NCBI GenBank assembly: GCA_964059195.1
Contig: CAXKWD010000001.1
Coordinates: forward strand, 120,771,751-120,835,750
Length of the DNA stretch: 64,000 nt
Source: Ectobius pallidus
Taxonomy: Eukaryota > Arthropoda > Insecta > Blattodea > Ectobiidae
Reading direction: 5' to 3'
Shown: in pieces, positions 46,422 through 58,384 of the stretch
Layout: each line of letters begins with the position of its first letter
Numbering within the stretch: position 1 is the stretch's first letter
Position numbers and translations under genes: made by a program
The notes under the pieces: generated by a model
The model's input: only the letters and a program-made list of their open reading frames with translations
Databases searched by the model: none
Told to the model about the DNA's origin: nothing

Positions 46422-49400
46422 CCCCTTTGAAAAAGTTGAAAAATCCACTCAGAATTCGAAGAAGGCTAACCCCTTTGAAAAAGTTGAAAAATCCACCCAG
46501 AATTCGAAGAAGGCTAACCCCTTTGAAAAAGTTGAAAAATCCACCCAGAATTCGAAGAACGCTAACCCCTTTGAAAAAGTTGAAAAATCTACCCAGAATT
46601 TGATGAAGGCTAACCCCTTTGAAAAAGTTGAAAAATCCTCCCAGAATTCGAAGAAGGCTAACCCCTTTGAAAAAGTTGAATAATCCACCCAGAATTCGAA
46701 GGCTAACCCCTTTGAAAAAGTTGAAAAATCCACCCAGAATTCGAAGAAGGCTAACCCCTTTGAAAAAGTTGAAAAATCCACCCAGAATTCGAAGAAGGCT
46801 AACCCCTTTGAAAAAGTTGAAAAATCCACCCAGAATTCGATGAAGGCTAACCCCTTTGAAAAAGTTGAAAAATCCACCCAGAATTCGAAGAAGGCTAACC
46901 CCTTTGAAAAAGTTGAAAAATCCACCCAGAATTCGATGAAGGCTAACCCTTTTGAAAAAGTTGAAAAATCAACCCAGAATTCGAAGAAGGCTAACCCCTT
47001 TGAAAAAGTTGAAAAATCCACCCAGAATTCAGAGAAGGCTAACCCCTTTGAAAAAGTTGAAAAATCCACTCAGAATTCGAAGAAGGCTAACCCCTTTGAA
47101 AAAGTTGAAAAATCCACTCAGAATTCGAAGAAGGCCCCTTTGAAAAAGTTGAAAATCCACCCAGAATTCGAAGAAGGCTAATACCTTTGAAAAAGTTGAA
47201 AATCCACCCAGAATTCGAAGAAGGCTAACCCCTTTGAAAAAGTTGAAAAATCCACTCAGAATTCGAAGAAGGCTAACCCCTTTGAAAAAGTTGAAAAATC
47301 CACCCAGAATTCGAAGAAGGCTAACCCCTTTGAAAAAGTTGAAAAATCCACCCAGAATTCGATGAAGGCTAACCCCTTTGAAAAAGTTGAAAAACCCACC
47401 CAGAATACGAAGAAGGCTAACCCCTTTGAAAAAGTTGAAAAATCCACCCAGAATTCGATGAAGGCTAACCCTTTTGAAAAAGTTGAAAAATCAACCCAGA
47501 ATTCGAAGAAGGCTAACCCCTTTGAAAAAGTTGAAAAATCCACCCAGAATTCAGAGAAGGCTAACCCCTTTGAAAAAGTTGAAAAATCCACTCAGAATTC
47601 GAAGAAGGCTAACCCCTTTGAAAAAGTTGAAAATCCACCCAGAATTCGAAGAAGGCTAACCCCTTTGAAAAAGTTGAAAAATCCTCCCAGAATTCGAAGA
47701 AGGCTAACCCCTTTGAAAAAGTTGAAAAATCCACCCAGAATTCGAAGAAGGCTAACCCCTTTGAAAAAGTTGAAAAATCAACCCAGAATTTGATGAAGGC
47801 TAACCCCTTTGAAAAAGTTGAAAAATCCACCCAGAATTCGAAGAAGGCTAACCCCTTTGAAAAAGTTGAAAACTCCACCCAGAATTCGAAGAAGGCTAAC
47901 CCCTTTGAAAAAGTTGAAAAATCCACCCAGAATTCGATGAAGGCTAACCCCTTTGAAAAAATTGAAAAATCCACCCAGAATTCGATGAAGGCTAACCCCT
48001 TTGAAAAAGTTGAAAAATCCACTCAGAATTCGAAGAAGGCTAACCCCTTTGAAAAAGTTGAAAAATCCACTCAGAATTCGAAGAAGGCTAACCCCTTTGA
48101 AAAAGTTGAAAATCCACCCAGAATTCGAAGAAGGCTAATCCCTTTGAAAAAGTTGAAAATCCACCCAGAATTCGAAGAAGGCTAACCCCTTTGAAAAAGT
48201 TGAAAAATCCACTCAGAATTCGAAGAAGGCTAACCCCTTTGAAAAAGTTGAAAAATCCACCCAGAATTCGAAGAAGGCTAACCCCTTTGAAAAAGTTGAA
48301 AAATCCACCCAGAATTCGAAGAAGGCTAACCCCTTTGAAAAAGTTGAAAAATCAACCCAGAATTCGATGAAGGCTAACCCCTTTGAAAAAGTTGAAAAAT
48401 CCACCCAGAATTCGAAGAAGGCTAACCCCTTTGAAAAAGTTGAAAACTCCACCCAGAATTCGAAGAAGGCTAACCCCTTTGAAAAAGTTGAAAAATCCAC
48501 CCAGAATTCGATGATGGCTAACCCCTTTGAAAAAATTGAAAAATCCACCCAGAATTCGATGAAGGCTAACCCCTTTGAAAAAGTTGAAAAATCCACTCAG
48601 AATTCGAAGAAGGCTAACCCCTTTGAAAAAGTTGAAAAATCCACTCAGAATTCGAAGAAGGCTAACCCCTTTGAAAAAGTTGAAAATCCACCCAGAATTC
48701 GAAGAAGGCTAATCCCTTTGAAAAAGTTGAAAATCCACCCAGAATTCGAAGAAGGCTAACCCCTTTGAAAAAGTTGAAAAATCCACTCAGAATTCGAAGA
48801 AGGCTAACCCCTTTGAAAAAGTTGAAAAATCCACCCAGAATTCGAAGAAGGCTAACCCCTTTGAAAAAGTTGAAAAATCCACCCAGAATTCGAAGAAGGC
48901 TAACCCCTTTGAAAAAGTTGAAAAATCCACCCAGAATTCGAAGAAGGCTAACCCCTTTGAAAAAGTTGAAAAATCCACCCAGAATTCGATGAAGGCTAAC
49001 CCCTTTGAAAAAGTTGAAAAATCCACCCAGAATTCGAAGAAGGCTAACCCCTTTGAAAAAGTTGAAAAATCCACCCAGAATTCGATGAAGGCTAACCCTT
49101 TTGAAAAAGTTGAAAAATCAACCCAGAATTCGAAGAAGGCTAACCCCTTTGAAAAAGTTGAAAAATCCACCCAGAATTCAGAGAAGGCTAACCCCTTTGA
49201 AAAAGTTGAAAAATCCACTCAGAATTCGAAAAAGGCTAACCCCTTTGAAAAAGTTGAAAATCCACCCAGAATTCGAAGAAGGCTGAAAAAGTTGAAAAAT
49301 CCTCCCAGAATTCGAAGAAGGCTAACCCGTTTGAAAAAGTTGAAAAATCCACCCAGAATTCGAAGAAGCTAACCCCTTTGAAAAAGTTGAAAAATCCACC

Positions 49401-52008
49401 CAGAATTTGATGAAGGCTAACCCCTTTGAAAAAGTTGAAAAATCCACCCAGAATTCGAAGAAGGCTAACCCCTTTGAAAAAGTTGAAAAATCCACCCAGA
49501 ATTCGAAGAAGGCTAACCCCTTTGAAAAAGTTGAAAAATCCACCCAGAATTCGATGAAGGCTAACCCCTTTGAAAAAATTGAAAAATCCACCCAGAATTC
49601 GATGAAGGCTAACCCCTTTGAAAAAGTTGAAAAATCCACCCAGAATACGAAGAAGGCTAACCCCTTTGAAAAAGTTGAAAAATCCACCCAGAATTCGATG
49701 AAGGCTAACCCCTTTGAAAAAGTTGAAAACTCCACCCAGAATTCGAAGAAGGCTAACCCCTTTGAAAAAGTTGAAAAATCCACCCAGAATTCGAAGAAGG
49801 CTAACCCCTTTGAAAAAGTTGAAAAATCCACCCAGAATTCGGTGAAGGCTAACCCTTTTGAAAAAGTTGAAAAATCAACCCAGAATTCGAAGAAGGCTAA
49901 CCCCTTTGAAAAAGTTCAAAAATCCACCCAGAATTCGAAGGCTAACCCCTTTGAAAAAGTTGAAAAATCCTCCCAGAATTCGAAGAAGGCTAACCGCTTT
50001 GAAAAAGTTGAAAAATCCACCCAGAATTTGATGAAAGCTAACCCCTTTGAAAAAGTTGAAAAATCCACCCAGAATTCGAAGAAGGCTAACCCCTTTGAAA
50101 AAGTTGAAAAATCCACCCAGAATTCGAAGAAGGCTAACCCCTTTGAAAAAGTTGAAAAATCCACCCAGAATTCGAAGAAGGCTAACCCCTTTGAAAAAGT
50201 TGAAAAATCCACCCAGAATTCGATGAAGGCTAACCCCTTTGAAAAAATTGAAAAATCCACCCAGAATTCGATGAAGGCTAACCCCTTTGAAAAAGTTGAA
50301 AAATCCACCCAGAATACGAAGAAGGCTAACCCCTTTGAAAAAGTTGAAAAATCCACCCAGAATTCGAAGAAGGCTAACCCCTTTGAAAAAGTTGAAAAAT
50401 CCACCCAGAATTCGATGAAGGATAACCCCTTTGAAAAAGTTGAAAAATCCACCCAGAATACGAAGAAGGCTAACCCCTTTGAAAAAGTTGAAAAATCCAC
50501 CCAGAATTCGAAGAAGGCTAACCCCTTTGAAAAAGTTGAAAAATCCACCCAGAATTCGATGAAGGCTAACCCCTTTGAAAAAGTTGAAAAATCAACCCAG
50601 AATTCGAAGAAGGCTAACCCCTTTGAAAAAGTTGAAAAATCCACCCAGAATTCGAAGAAGGCTAACCCCTTTGAAAAAATTGAAAAATCCACCCAGAATT
50701 CGAAGAAGGCTAACCCCTTTGAAAAAGTTGAAAAATCCACCCAGAATTCGAAGAAGGCTAACCCCTTTGAAAAAGTTGAAAAATCCACCCAGAATTCGAA
50801 GAAGGCTAACCCCTTTGAAAAAGTTCAAAAATCCACCCAGAATTCGATGAAGGCTAACCCTTTTGAAAAAGTTGAAAAATCCACCCAGTATTCGAAAAAG
50901 TCTAACCCCTTTGAAAAAGTTGAAAAATCCACCCAGTATTCGAAAAAGTCTAACCCCTTTGAAAAAGTTGAAAAATTCACCCAGAATTCGAAGAAGGCTA
51001 ACCCCTTTGAAAAAGTTGAAAAATCCACCCAGAATTCGAAGAAGGCTAACCCCTTTGAAAAAGTTGAAAAATCCACCCAGAATTCGATGAAGGCTAACCC
51101 CTTTGAAAAAGTTGAAAAATCCACCCAGAATTCGAAGAAGGCTAACCCCTTTGAAAAAGTTGAAAAATCCACCCAGAATTCGATGAAGGCTAACCCTTTT
51201 GAAAAAGCTGAAAAATCAACCCAGAATTCGAAGAAGGCTAACCCCTTTGAAAAAGTTGAAAAATCCACCCAGAATTCGAAGAAGGCTAACCCCTTTGAAA
51301 AAGTTGAAAAATCCACCCAGAATTGGATGAAGGCTAACCCCTTTGAAAAAGTTGAAAAATCCACCCAGAATTCGAAGAAGGCTAACCCCTTTGAAAAAGT
51401 TGAAAAATCCACCCAGAATTCGAAGAAGGCTAACCCCTTTGAAAAAGTTGAAAAATCCACCCAGAATTCGATGAAGGCTAACCCCTTTGAAAAAATAGAA
51501 AAATCCACCCAGAATTCGATGAAGGCTAACCCCTTTGAAAAAGTTGAAAAACCCACCCAGAATACGAAGAAGGCTAACCCCTTTGAAAAAGTTGAAAAAT
51601 CCACCCAGAATTCGATGAAGGCTAACCCCTTTGAAAAAGTTGAAAAATCCACCCAGAATTCGAAGAAGGCTAACCCCTTTAAAAAAGTTGAAAAATCCAC
51701 CCAGAATTCGAAGAAGGCTAACCCCTTTGAAAAAGTTGAAAAATCCACCCAGAATTCGAAGAAGGCTAACCCCTTTGAAAAAGTTGAAAAATCCACCCAG
51801 AATTCGAAGAAGGCTAACCCCTTTCGAAAAAGTTGAAAAATCCACCCAGAATTCGAAGAAGGCTAACCCCTTTGAAAAAGTTGAAAAATCCACTCAGAAT
51901 TCGAAGAAGGCTAACCCCTTTGAAAAAGTTGAAAATCCACCCAGAATTCGAAGAAGGCTAATCCCTTTGAAAAAGTTGAAAATCCACCCAGAATTCGAAG
52001 AAGGCTAA
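46422..52008. repeat. 5-kb HOR unit, copy 2 (5587 bp)
   Basis: This is the same unit as 41409-46421 with an additional 574 bp near 47.6-48.8 kb. Beyond it all offsets to copy 1 are 5587 (single-G loss 49368, inserted C 51825, GGCT-GAAAAAG 49284). Before it they are 5013 (TAAC-loss 47134, TAA 46681). Copy 2 has TCCTCCCAG near 46636 where copy 1 has TCCACCCAG. Confidence 0.85.
47609..48759. repeat. 574-bp tandem duplication inside 5-kb unit copy 2
   Basis: The monomer series ending at 48185 is repeated ending at 48759, 574 bp later. That is 12 monomers minus two single-A losses. The second half carries ATGATGGCT (near 48511) as in copy 1 of the unit (near 42925), while the first half has ATGAAGGCT. 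The two halves thus derive from slightly different parents. Confidence 0.82.
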
Positions 52009-53772
52009 CCCCTTTGAAAAAGTTGAAAAATCCACTCAGAATTCGAAGAAGGCTAACCCCTTTGAAAAAGTTGAAAAATCCACCCAGAATTCGAAGAAGG
52101 CTAACCCCTTTGAAAAAGTTGAAAAATCCACCCAGAATTCGAAGAACGCTAACCCCTTTGAAAAAGTTGAAAAATCTACCCAGAATTTGATGAAGGCTAA
52201 CCCCTTTGAAAAAGTTGAAAAATCCTCCCAGAATTCGAAGAAGGCTAACCCCTTTGAAAAAGTTGAATAATCCACCCAGAATTCGAAGGCTAACCCCTTT
52301 GAAAAAGTTGAAAAATCCACCCAGAATTCGAAGAAGGCTAACCCCTTTGAAAAAGTTGAAAAATCCACCCAGAATTCGAAGAAGGCTAACCCCTTTGAAA
52401 AAGTTGAAAAATCCACCCAGAATTCGATGAAGGCTAACCCCTTTGAAAAAGTTGAAAAATCCACCCAGAATTCGAAGAAGGCTAACCCCTTTGAAAAAGT
52501 TGAAAAATCCACCCAGAATTCGATGAAGGCTAACCCTTTTGAAAAAGTTGAAAAATCAACCCAGAATTCGAAGAAGGCTAACCCCTTTGAAAAAGTTGAA
52601 AAATCCACCCAGAATTCAGAGAAGGCTAACCCCTTTGAAAAAGTTGAAAAATCCACTCAGAATTCGAAGAAGGCTAACCCCTTTGAAAAAGTTGAAAAAT
52701 CCACTCAGAATTCGAAGAAGGCCCCTTTGAAAAAGTTGAAAATCCACCCAGAATTCGAAGAAGGCTAATACCTTTGAAAAAGTTGAAAATCCACCCAGAA
52801 TTCGAAGAAGGCTAACCCCTTTGAAAAAGTTGAAAAATCCACTCAGAATTCGAAGAAGGCTAACCCCTTTGAAAAAGTTGAAAAATCCACCCAGAATTCG
52901 AAGAAGGCTAACCCCTTTGAAAAAGTTGAAAAATCCACCCAGAATTCGATGAAGGCTAACCCCTTTGAAAAAGTTGAAAAACCCACCCAGAATACGAAGA
53001 AGGCTAACCCCTTTGAAAAAGTTGAAAAATCCACCCAGAATTCGATGAAGGCTAACCCTTTTGAAAAAGTTGAAAAATCAACCCAGAATTCGAAGAAGGC
53101 TAACCCCTTTGAAAAAGTTGAAAAATCCACCCAGAATTCAGAGAAGGCTAACCCCTTTGAAAAAGTTGAAAAATCCACTCAGAATTCGAAGAAGGCTAAC
53201 CCCTTTGAAAAAGTTGAAAATCCACCCAGAATTCGAAGAAGGCTAACCCCTTTGAAAAAGTTGAAAAATCCTCCCAGAATTCGAAGAAGGCTAACCCCTT
53301 TGAAAAAGTTGAAAAATCCACCCAGAATTCGAAGAAGGCTAACCCCTTTGAAAAAGTTGAAAAATCAACCCAGAATTTGATGAAGGCTAACCCCTTTGAA
53401 AAAGTTGAAAAATCCACCCAGAATTCGAAGAAGGCTAACCCCTTTGAAAAAGTTGAAAACTCCACCCAGAATTCGAAGAAGGCTAACCCCTTTGAAAAAG
53501 TTGAAAAATCCACCCAGAATTCGATGAAGGCTAACCCCTTTGAAAAAATTGAAAAATCCACCCAGAATTCGATGAAGGCTAACCCCTTTGAAAAAGTTGA
53601 AAAATCCACTCAGAATTCGAAGAAGGCTAACCCCTTTGAAAAAGTTGAAAAATCCACTCAGAATTCGAAGAAGGCTAACCCCTTTGAAAAAGTTGAAAAT
53701 CCACCCAGAATTCGAAGAAGGCTAATCCCTTTGAAAAAGTTGAAAATCCACCCAGAATTCGAAGAAGGCTAA
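52009..53772. repeat. 5-kb HOR unit, copy 3, partial
   Basis: This repeats the first 1.76 kb of the unit: TAA at 52268-52270, TAAC-loss at 52721, TTCAGAG series and the GGCTAATCCC ending at 53772 (48185 in copy 2). It then leaves the unit, and a private TAG at 53858-53860 (TTCGTAG) lies just beyond. Confidence 0.82.
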
Positions 53773-53777
53773 CCCCT

Positions 53778-56500
53778 TTGAAAAAGTTGAAAAATCCACT
53801 CAGAATTCGAAGAAGGCTAACCCCTTTGAAAAAGTTGAAAAATCCACCCAGAATTCGTAGAAGGCTAACCCCTTTGAAAAAGTTGAAAAATCCACCCAGA
53901 ATTCGAAGAAGGCTAACCCCTTTGAAAAAGTTGAAAAATCCACCCAGAATTCGAAGAAGGCTAACCCCTTTGAAAAAGTTGAAAAATCCACCCAGAATTC
54001 GATGAAGGCTAACCCCTTTGAAAAAGTTGAAAAATCCACCCAGAATTCGATGAAGGCTAACCCCTTTGAAAAAGTTGAAAAATCCACCCAGAATTCGAAG
54101 AAGGCTAACCCCTTTGAAAAAGTTGAAAAATCCACCCAGAATTCGAAGAAGGCTAACCCCTTTGAAAAAGTTGAAAAATCCACCCAGAATTCGAAGAAGG
54201 CTAACCCCTTTGAAAAAGTTGAAAAATCCACCCAGAATTCGAAGAAGGCTAACCCCTTTGAAAAAGTTGAAAAATCCACCCAGAATTCGATGAAGGCTAA
54301 CCCTTTTGAAAAAGTTGAAAAATCAACCCAGAATTCGAAGAAGGCTAACCCCTTTGAAAAAGTTGAAAAATCCACCCAGAATTCGAAGGCTAACCCCTTT
54401 GAAAAAGTTGAAAAATCCACCCAGAATTCGAAGAAGGCTAACCCCTTTGAAAAAGTTGAAAAATCCACCCAGAATTTGATGAAGGCTAACCCCTTTGAAA
54501 AAGTTGAAAAATCCACCCAGAATTCGAAGAAGGCTAACCCCTTTGAAAAAGTTGAAAAATCCACCCAGAATTCGAAGAAGGCTAACCCCTTTGAAAAAGT
54601 TGAAAAATCCACCCAGAATTCGATGAAGGCTAACCCCTTTGAAAAAGTTGAAAAATCCACCCAGAATACGAAGAAGGCTAACCCCTTTGAAAAAGTTGAA
54701 AAATCCACCCAGAATTCGAAGAAGGCTAACCCCTTTGAAAAAGTTGAAAAATCCACCCAGAATTCGATGAAGGCTAACCCCTTTGAAAAAGTTGAAAAAT
54801 CCACCCAGAATTCGAAGAAGGCTAACCCCTTTGAAAAAATTGAAAAATCCACCCAGAATTCGAAGAAGGCTAACCCCTTTGAAAATGTTGAAAAATTCAC
54901 CCAGAATTCGAAGAAGGCTAACCCCTTTGAAAAAGTTGAAAAATCCACCCACAATTCGAAGAAGGCTAACCCCTTTGAAAAAGTTGAAAAATCCACCCAG
55001 AATTCGAAGAAGGCTAACCCCTTTGAAAAAGTTGAAAAATCCACCCAGAATTCGAAGAAGGCTAACCCCTTTGAAAAAGTTGAAAACCCACCCAGAATTC
55101 GATGAAGGCTAACCCTTTTGAAAAAGTTGAAAAATCCACCCAGTATTCAGAGAAGGCTAACCCCTTTGAAAAAGTTGAAAAATCCACCCAGAATTCGATG
55201 AAGGCTAACCCCTTTGAAAAAGTTGAAAAATCCACCCAGAATTCGAAGAAGGCTAACCCCTTTGAAAAAGTTGAAAAATCCACCCAGAATTCGAAGAAGG
55301 CTAACCCCTTTGAAAAAGTTGAAAAATCCACCCAGAATTCGAAGAAGGCTAACCCCTTTGAAAAAGTTGAAAAATCCACCCAGAATTCGATGAAGGCTAA
55401 CCCCTTTGAAAAAGTTGAAAAATCCACCCAGAATTCGATGAAGGCTAACCCCTTTGAAAAAGTTGAAAAATCCACCCAGAATTCGAAGAAGGCTAACCCC
55501 TTTGAAAAAGTTGAAAAATCCACCCAGAATTCGAAGAAGGCTAACCCCTTTGAAAAAGTTGAAAAATCCACCCAGAATTCGAAGAAGGCTAACCCCTTTG
55601 AAAAAGTTGAAAAATCCACCCAGAATTCGAAGAAGGCTAACCCCTTTGAAAAAGTTGAAAAATCCACCCAGAATTCGATGAAGGCTAACCCTTTTGAAAA
55701 AGTTGAAAAATCAACCCAGAATTCGAAGAAGGCTAACCCCTTTGAAAAAGTTGAAAAATCCACCCAGAATTCGAAGGCTAACCCCTTTGAAAAAGTTGAA
55801 AAATCCACCCAGAATTCGAAGAAGGCTAACCCCTTTGAAAAAGTTGAAAAATCCACCCAGAATTTGATGAAGGCTAACCCCTTTGAAAAAGTTGAAAAAT
55901 CCACCCAGAATTCGAAGAAGGCTAACCCCTTTGAAAAAGTTGAAAAATCCACCCAGAATTCGAAGAAGGCTAACCCCTTTGAAAAAGTTGAAAAATCCAC
56001 CCAGAATTCGATGAAGGCTAACCCCTTTGAAAAAGTTGAAAAATCCACCCAGAATACGAAGAAGGCTAACCCCTTTGAAAAAGTTGAAAAATCCACCCAG
56101 AATTCGAAGAAGGCTAACCCCTTTGAAAAAGTTGAAAAATCCACCCAGAATTCGATGAAGGCTAACCCCTTTGAAAAAGTTGAAAAATCCACCCAGAATT
56201 CGAAGAAGGCTAACCCCTTTGAAAAAATTGAAAAATCCACCCAGAATTCGAAGAAGGCTAACCCCTTTGAAAATGTTGAAAAATTCACCCAGAATTCGAA
56301 GAAGGCTAACCCCTTTGAAAAAGTTGAAAAATCCACCCACAATTCGAAGAAGGCTAACCCCTTTGAAAAAGTTGAAAAATCCACCCAGAATTCGAAGAAG
56401 GCTAACCCCTTTGAAAAAGTTGAAAAATCCACCCAGAATTCGAAGAAGGCTAACCCCTTTGAAAAAGTTGAAAACCCACCCAGAATTCGATGAAGGCTAA
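53778..56500. repeat. 1388-bp tandem duplication
   Basis: Bases 54066-55112 recur at 55454-56500. Markers are GAAAATGTTG (near 54883 and 56271), CCCACAATTCG (near 54949 and 56337), GAAAACCCACCC (near 55083 and 56471) and CAGTATTCAGAG (near 55141 and 56529). The step is 29 monomers minus 4 bp, which equals one 3-bp AAG loss and one single-A loss per unit. Confidence 0.85.
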
Positions 56501-56793
56501 CCCTTTTGAAAAAGTTGAAAAATCCACCCAGTATTCAGAGAAGGCTAACCCCTTTGAAAAAGTTGAAAAATCCACCCAGAATTCGAAGAAGGCTAACCCC
56601 TTTGAAAAAGTTGAAAAATCCACTCAGAATTCGAAGAAGGCTAACCCCTTTGAAAAAGTTGAAAAATCCACTCAGAATTCAAAGAAGGCTAACCCCTTTG
56701 AAAAAGTTGAAAAATCCACCCAGAATTCGATGAAGGCTAACCCCTTTGAAAAAGTTGAAAAATCCACCCAGAATTCGATGAAGGCTAACCCCT

Positions 56794-58384
56794 TTGAAAA
56801 AGTTGAAAAATCCACCCAGAATTCGAAGAATGCTAACTAACCCCTTTGAAAAAGTTGAAAAATCCACCCAGAATTCGAAGAAGGCTAACCCCTTTGAAAA
56901 AGTTGAAAAATCCACCCACTATTCGATGAAGGCTAACCCCTTTGAAAAAGTTGAAAAATCCACCCAGAATTCGAAGAAGGCTAACCCCTTTGAAAAAGTT
57001 GAAAAATCCACCCAGAATTCGAAGAAGGCTAACCCCTTTGAAAAAGTTGAAAAATCCACCCAGAATTCGAAGAAGGCTAACCCCTTTGAAAAAGTTGAAA
57101 AATCCACCCAGAATACGAAGAAGGCTAACCCCTTTGAAAAAGTTGAAAAATCCACCCAGAATTCGAAGAAGGCTAACCCCTTTGAAAAAGTTGAAAAATC
57201 CACCCAGAATTCGATGAAGGCTAACCCCTTTGAAAAAGTTGAAAAATCCACCCAGAATTCGAAGGCTAACCCCTTTGAAAAAGTTGAAAAATCCACCCAG
57301 AATTCGAAGAAGGCTAACCCCTTTGAAAAAGTTGAAAAATCCACCCAGAATTCGAAGAAGGCTAACCCCTTTGAAAAAGTTGAAAAATCCACCCAGAATT
57401 CGATGAAGGCTAACCCTTTTGAAAAAGTTGAAAAATCCACCCAGTATTCGAAAATGTCTAACCCCTTTGAAAAAGTTGAAAAATTCACCCAGAATTCGAA
57501 GAAGGCTAACCCCTTTGAAAAAGTTGAAAATTCCACCCAGAATTCGAAGAAGGCTAACCCCTTTGAAAAAGTTGAAAAATCCACCCAAAATTCGATGAAG
57601 GCTAACCCCTTTGAAAAAGTTGAAAAATCCACCCAGAATTCGAAGAAGGCTAACCCCTTTGAAAAAGTTGAAAAATCCACCCAGAATTCGATGAAGGCTA
57701 ACCCTTTTGAAAAAGCTGAAAAATCAACCCAGAATTCGAAGAAGGCTAACCCCTTTGAAAAAGTTGAAAATCCACCCAGAATTCGAAGAAGGCTAACCCC
57801 TTTGAAAAAGTTGAAAAATCCACCCAGAATTTGATGAAGGCTAACCCCTTTGAAAAAGTTGAAAAATCCACCCAGAATTCGAAGAAGGCTAACCCCTTTG
57901 AAAAAGTTGAAAAATCCACCCAGAATTCGAAGGCTAACCCCTTTGAAAAAGTTGAAAAATCCACCCAGAATTCGATGAAGGCTAACCCCTTTGAAAAAAT
58001 TGAAAAATCCACCCAGAATTCGATGAAGGCTAACCCCTTTGAAAAAGTTGAAAAATCCACCCAGAATACGAAGAAGGCTAACCCCTTTGAAAAAGTTGAA
58101 AAATCCACCCAGAATTCGATGAAGGCTAACCCCTTTGAAAAAGTTGAAAAATCCACCCAGAATTCGAAGAAGGCTAACCCCTTTGAAAAAGTTGAAAAAT
58201 CCACCCAGAATTCGAAGAAGGCTAACCCCTTTGAAAAAGTTGAAAAATCCACCCAGAATTCGAAGAAGGCTAACCCCTTTGAAAAAGTTGAAAAATCCAC
58301 CCAGAATTCGATGAAGGCTAACCCTTTTGAAAAAGTTGAAAAATCAACCCAGAATTCGAAGAAGGCTAACCCCTTTGAAAAAGT
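56794..58384. repeat. Shortened distant copy of 13.73-15.7 kb
   Basis: The TAAC insertion (56834-56841, as at 13772-13779), CCCACTATTCG (near 56917 and 13857) and TATTCGAAAATGTCT (near 57443 and 14809) identify the parent. The offset falls from 43062 to 42636. After allowing for a 9-bp loss present only in the older copy and a 3-bp loss only here, the missing length is 432 bp, exactly nine monomers. Confidence 0.82.
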
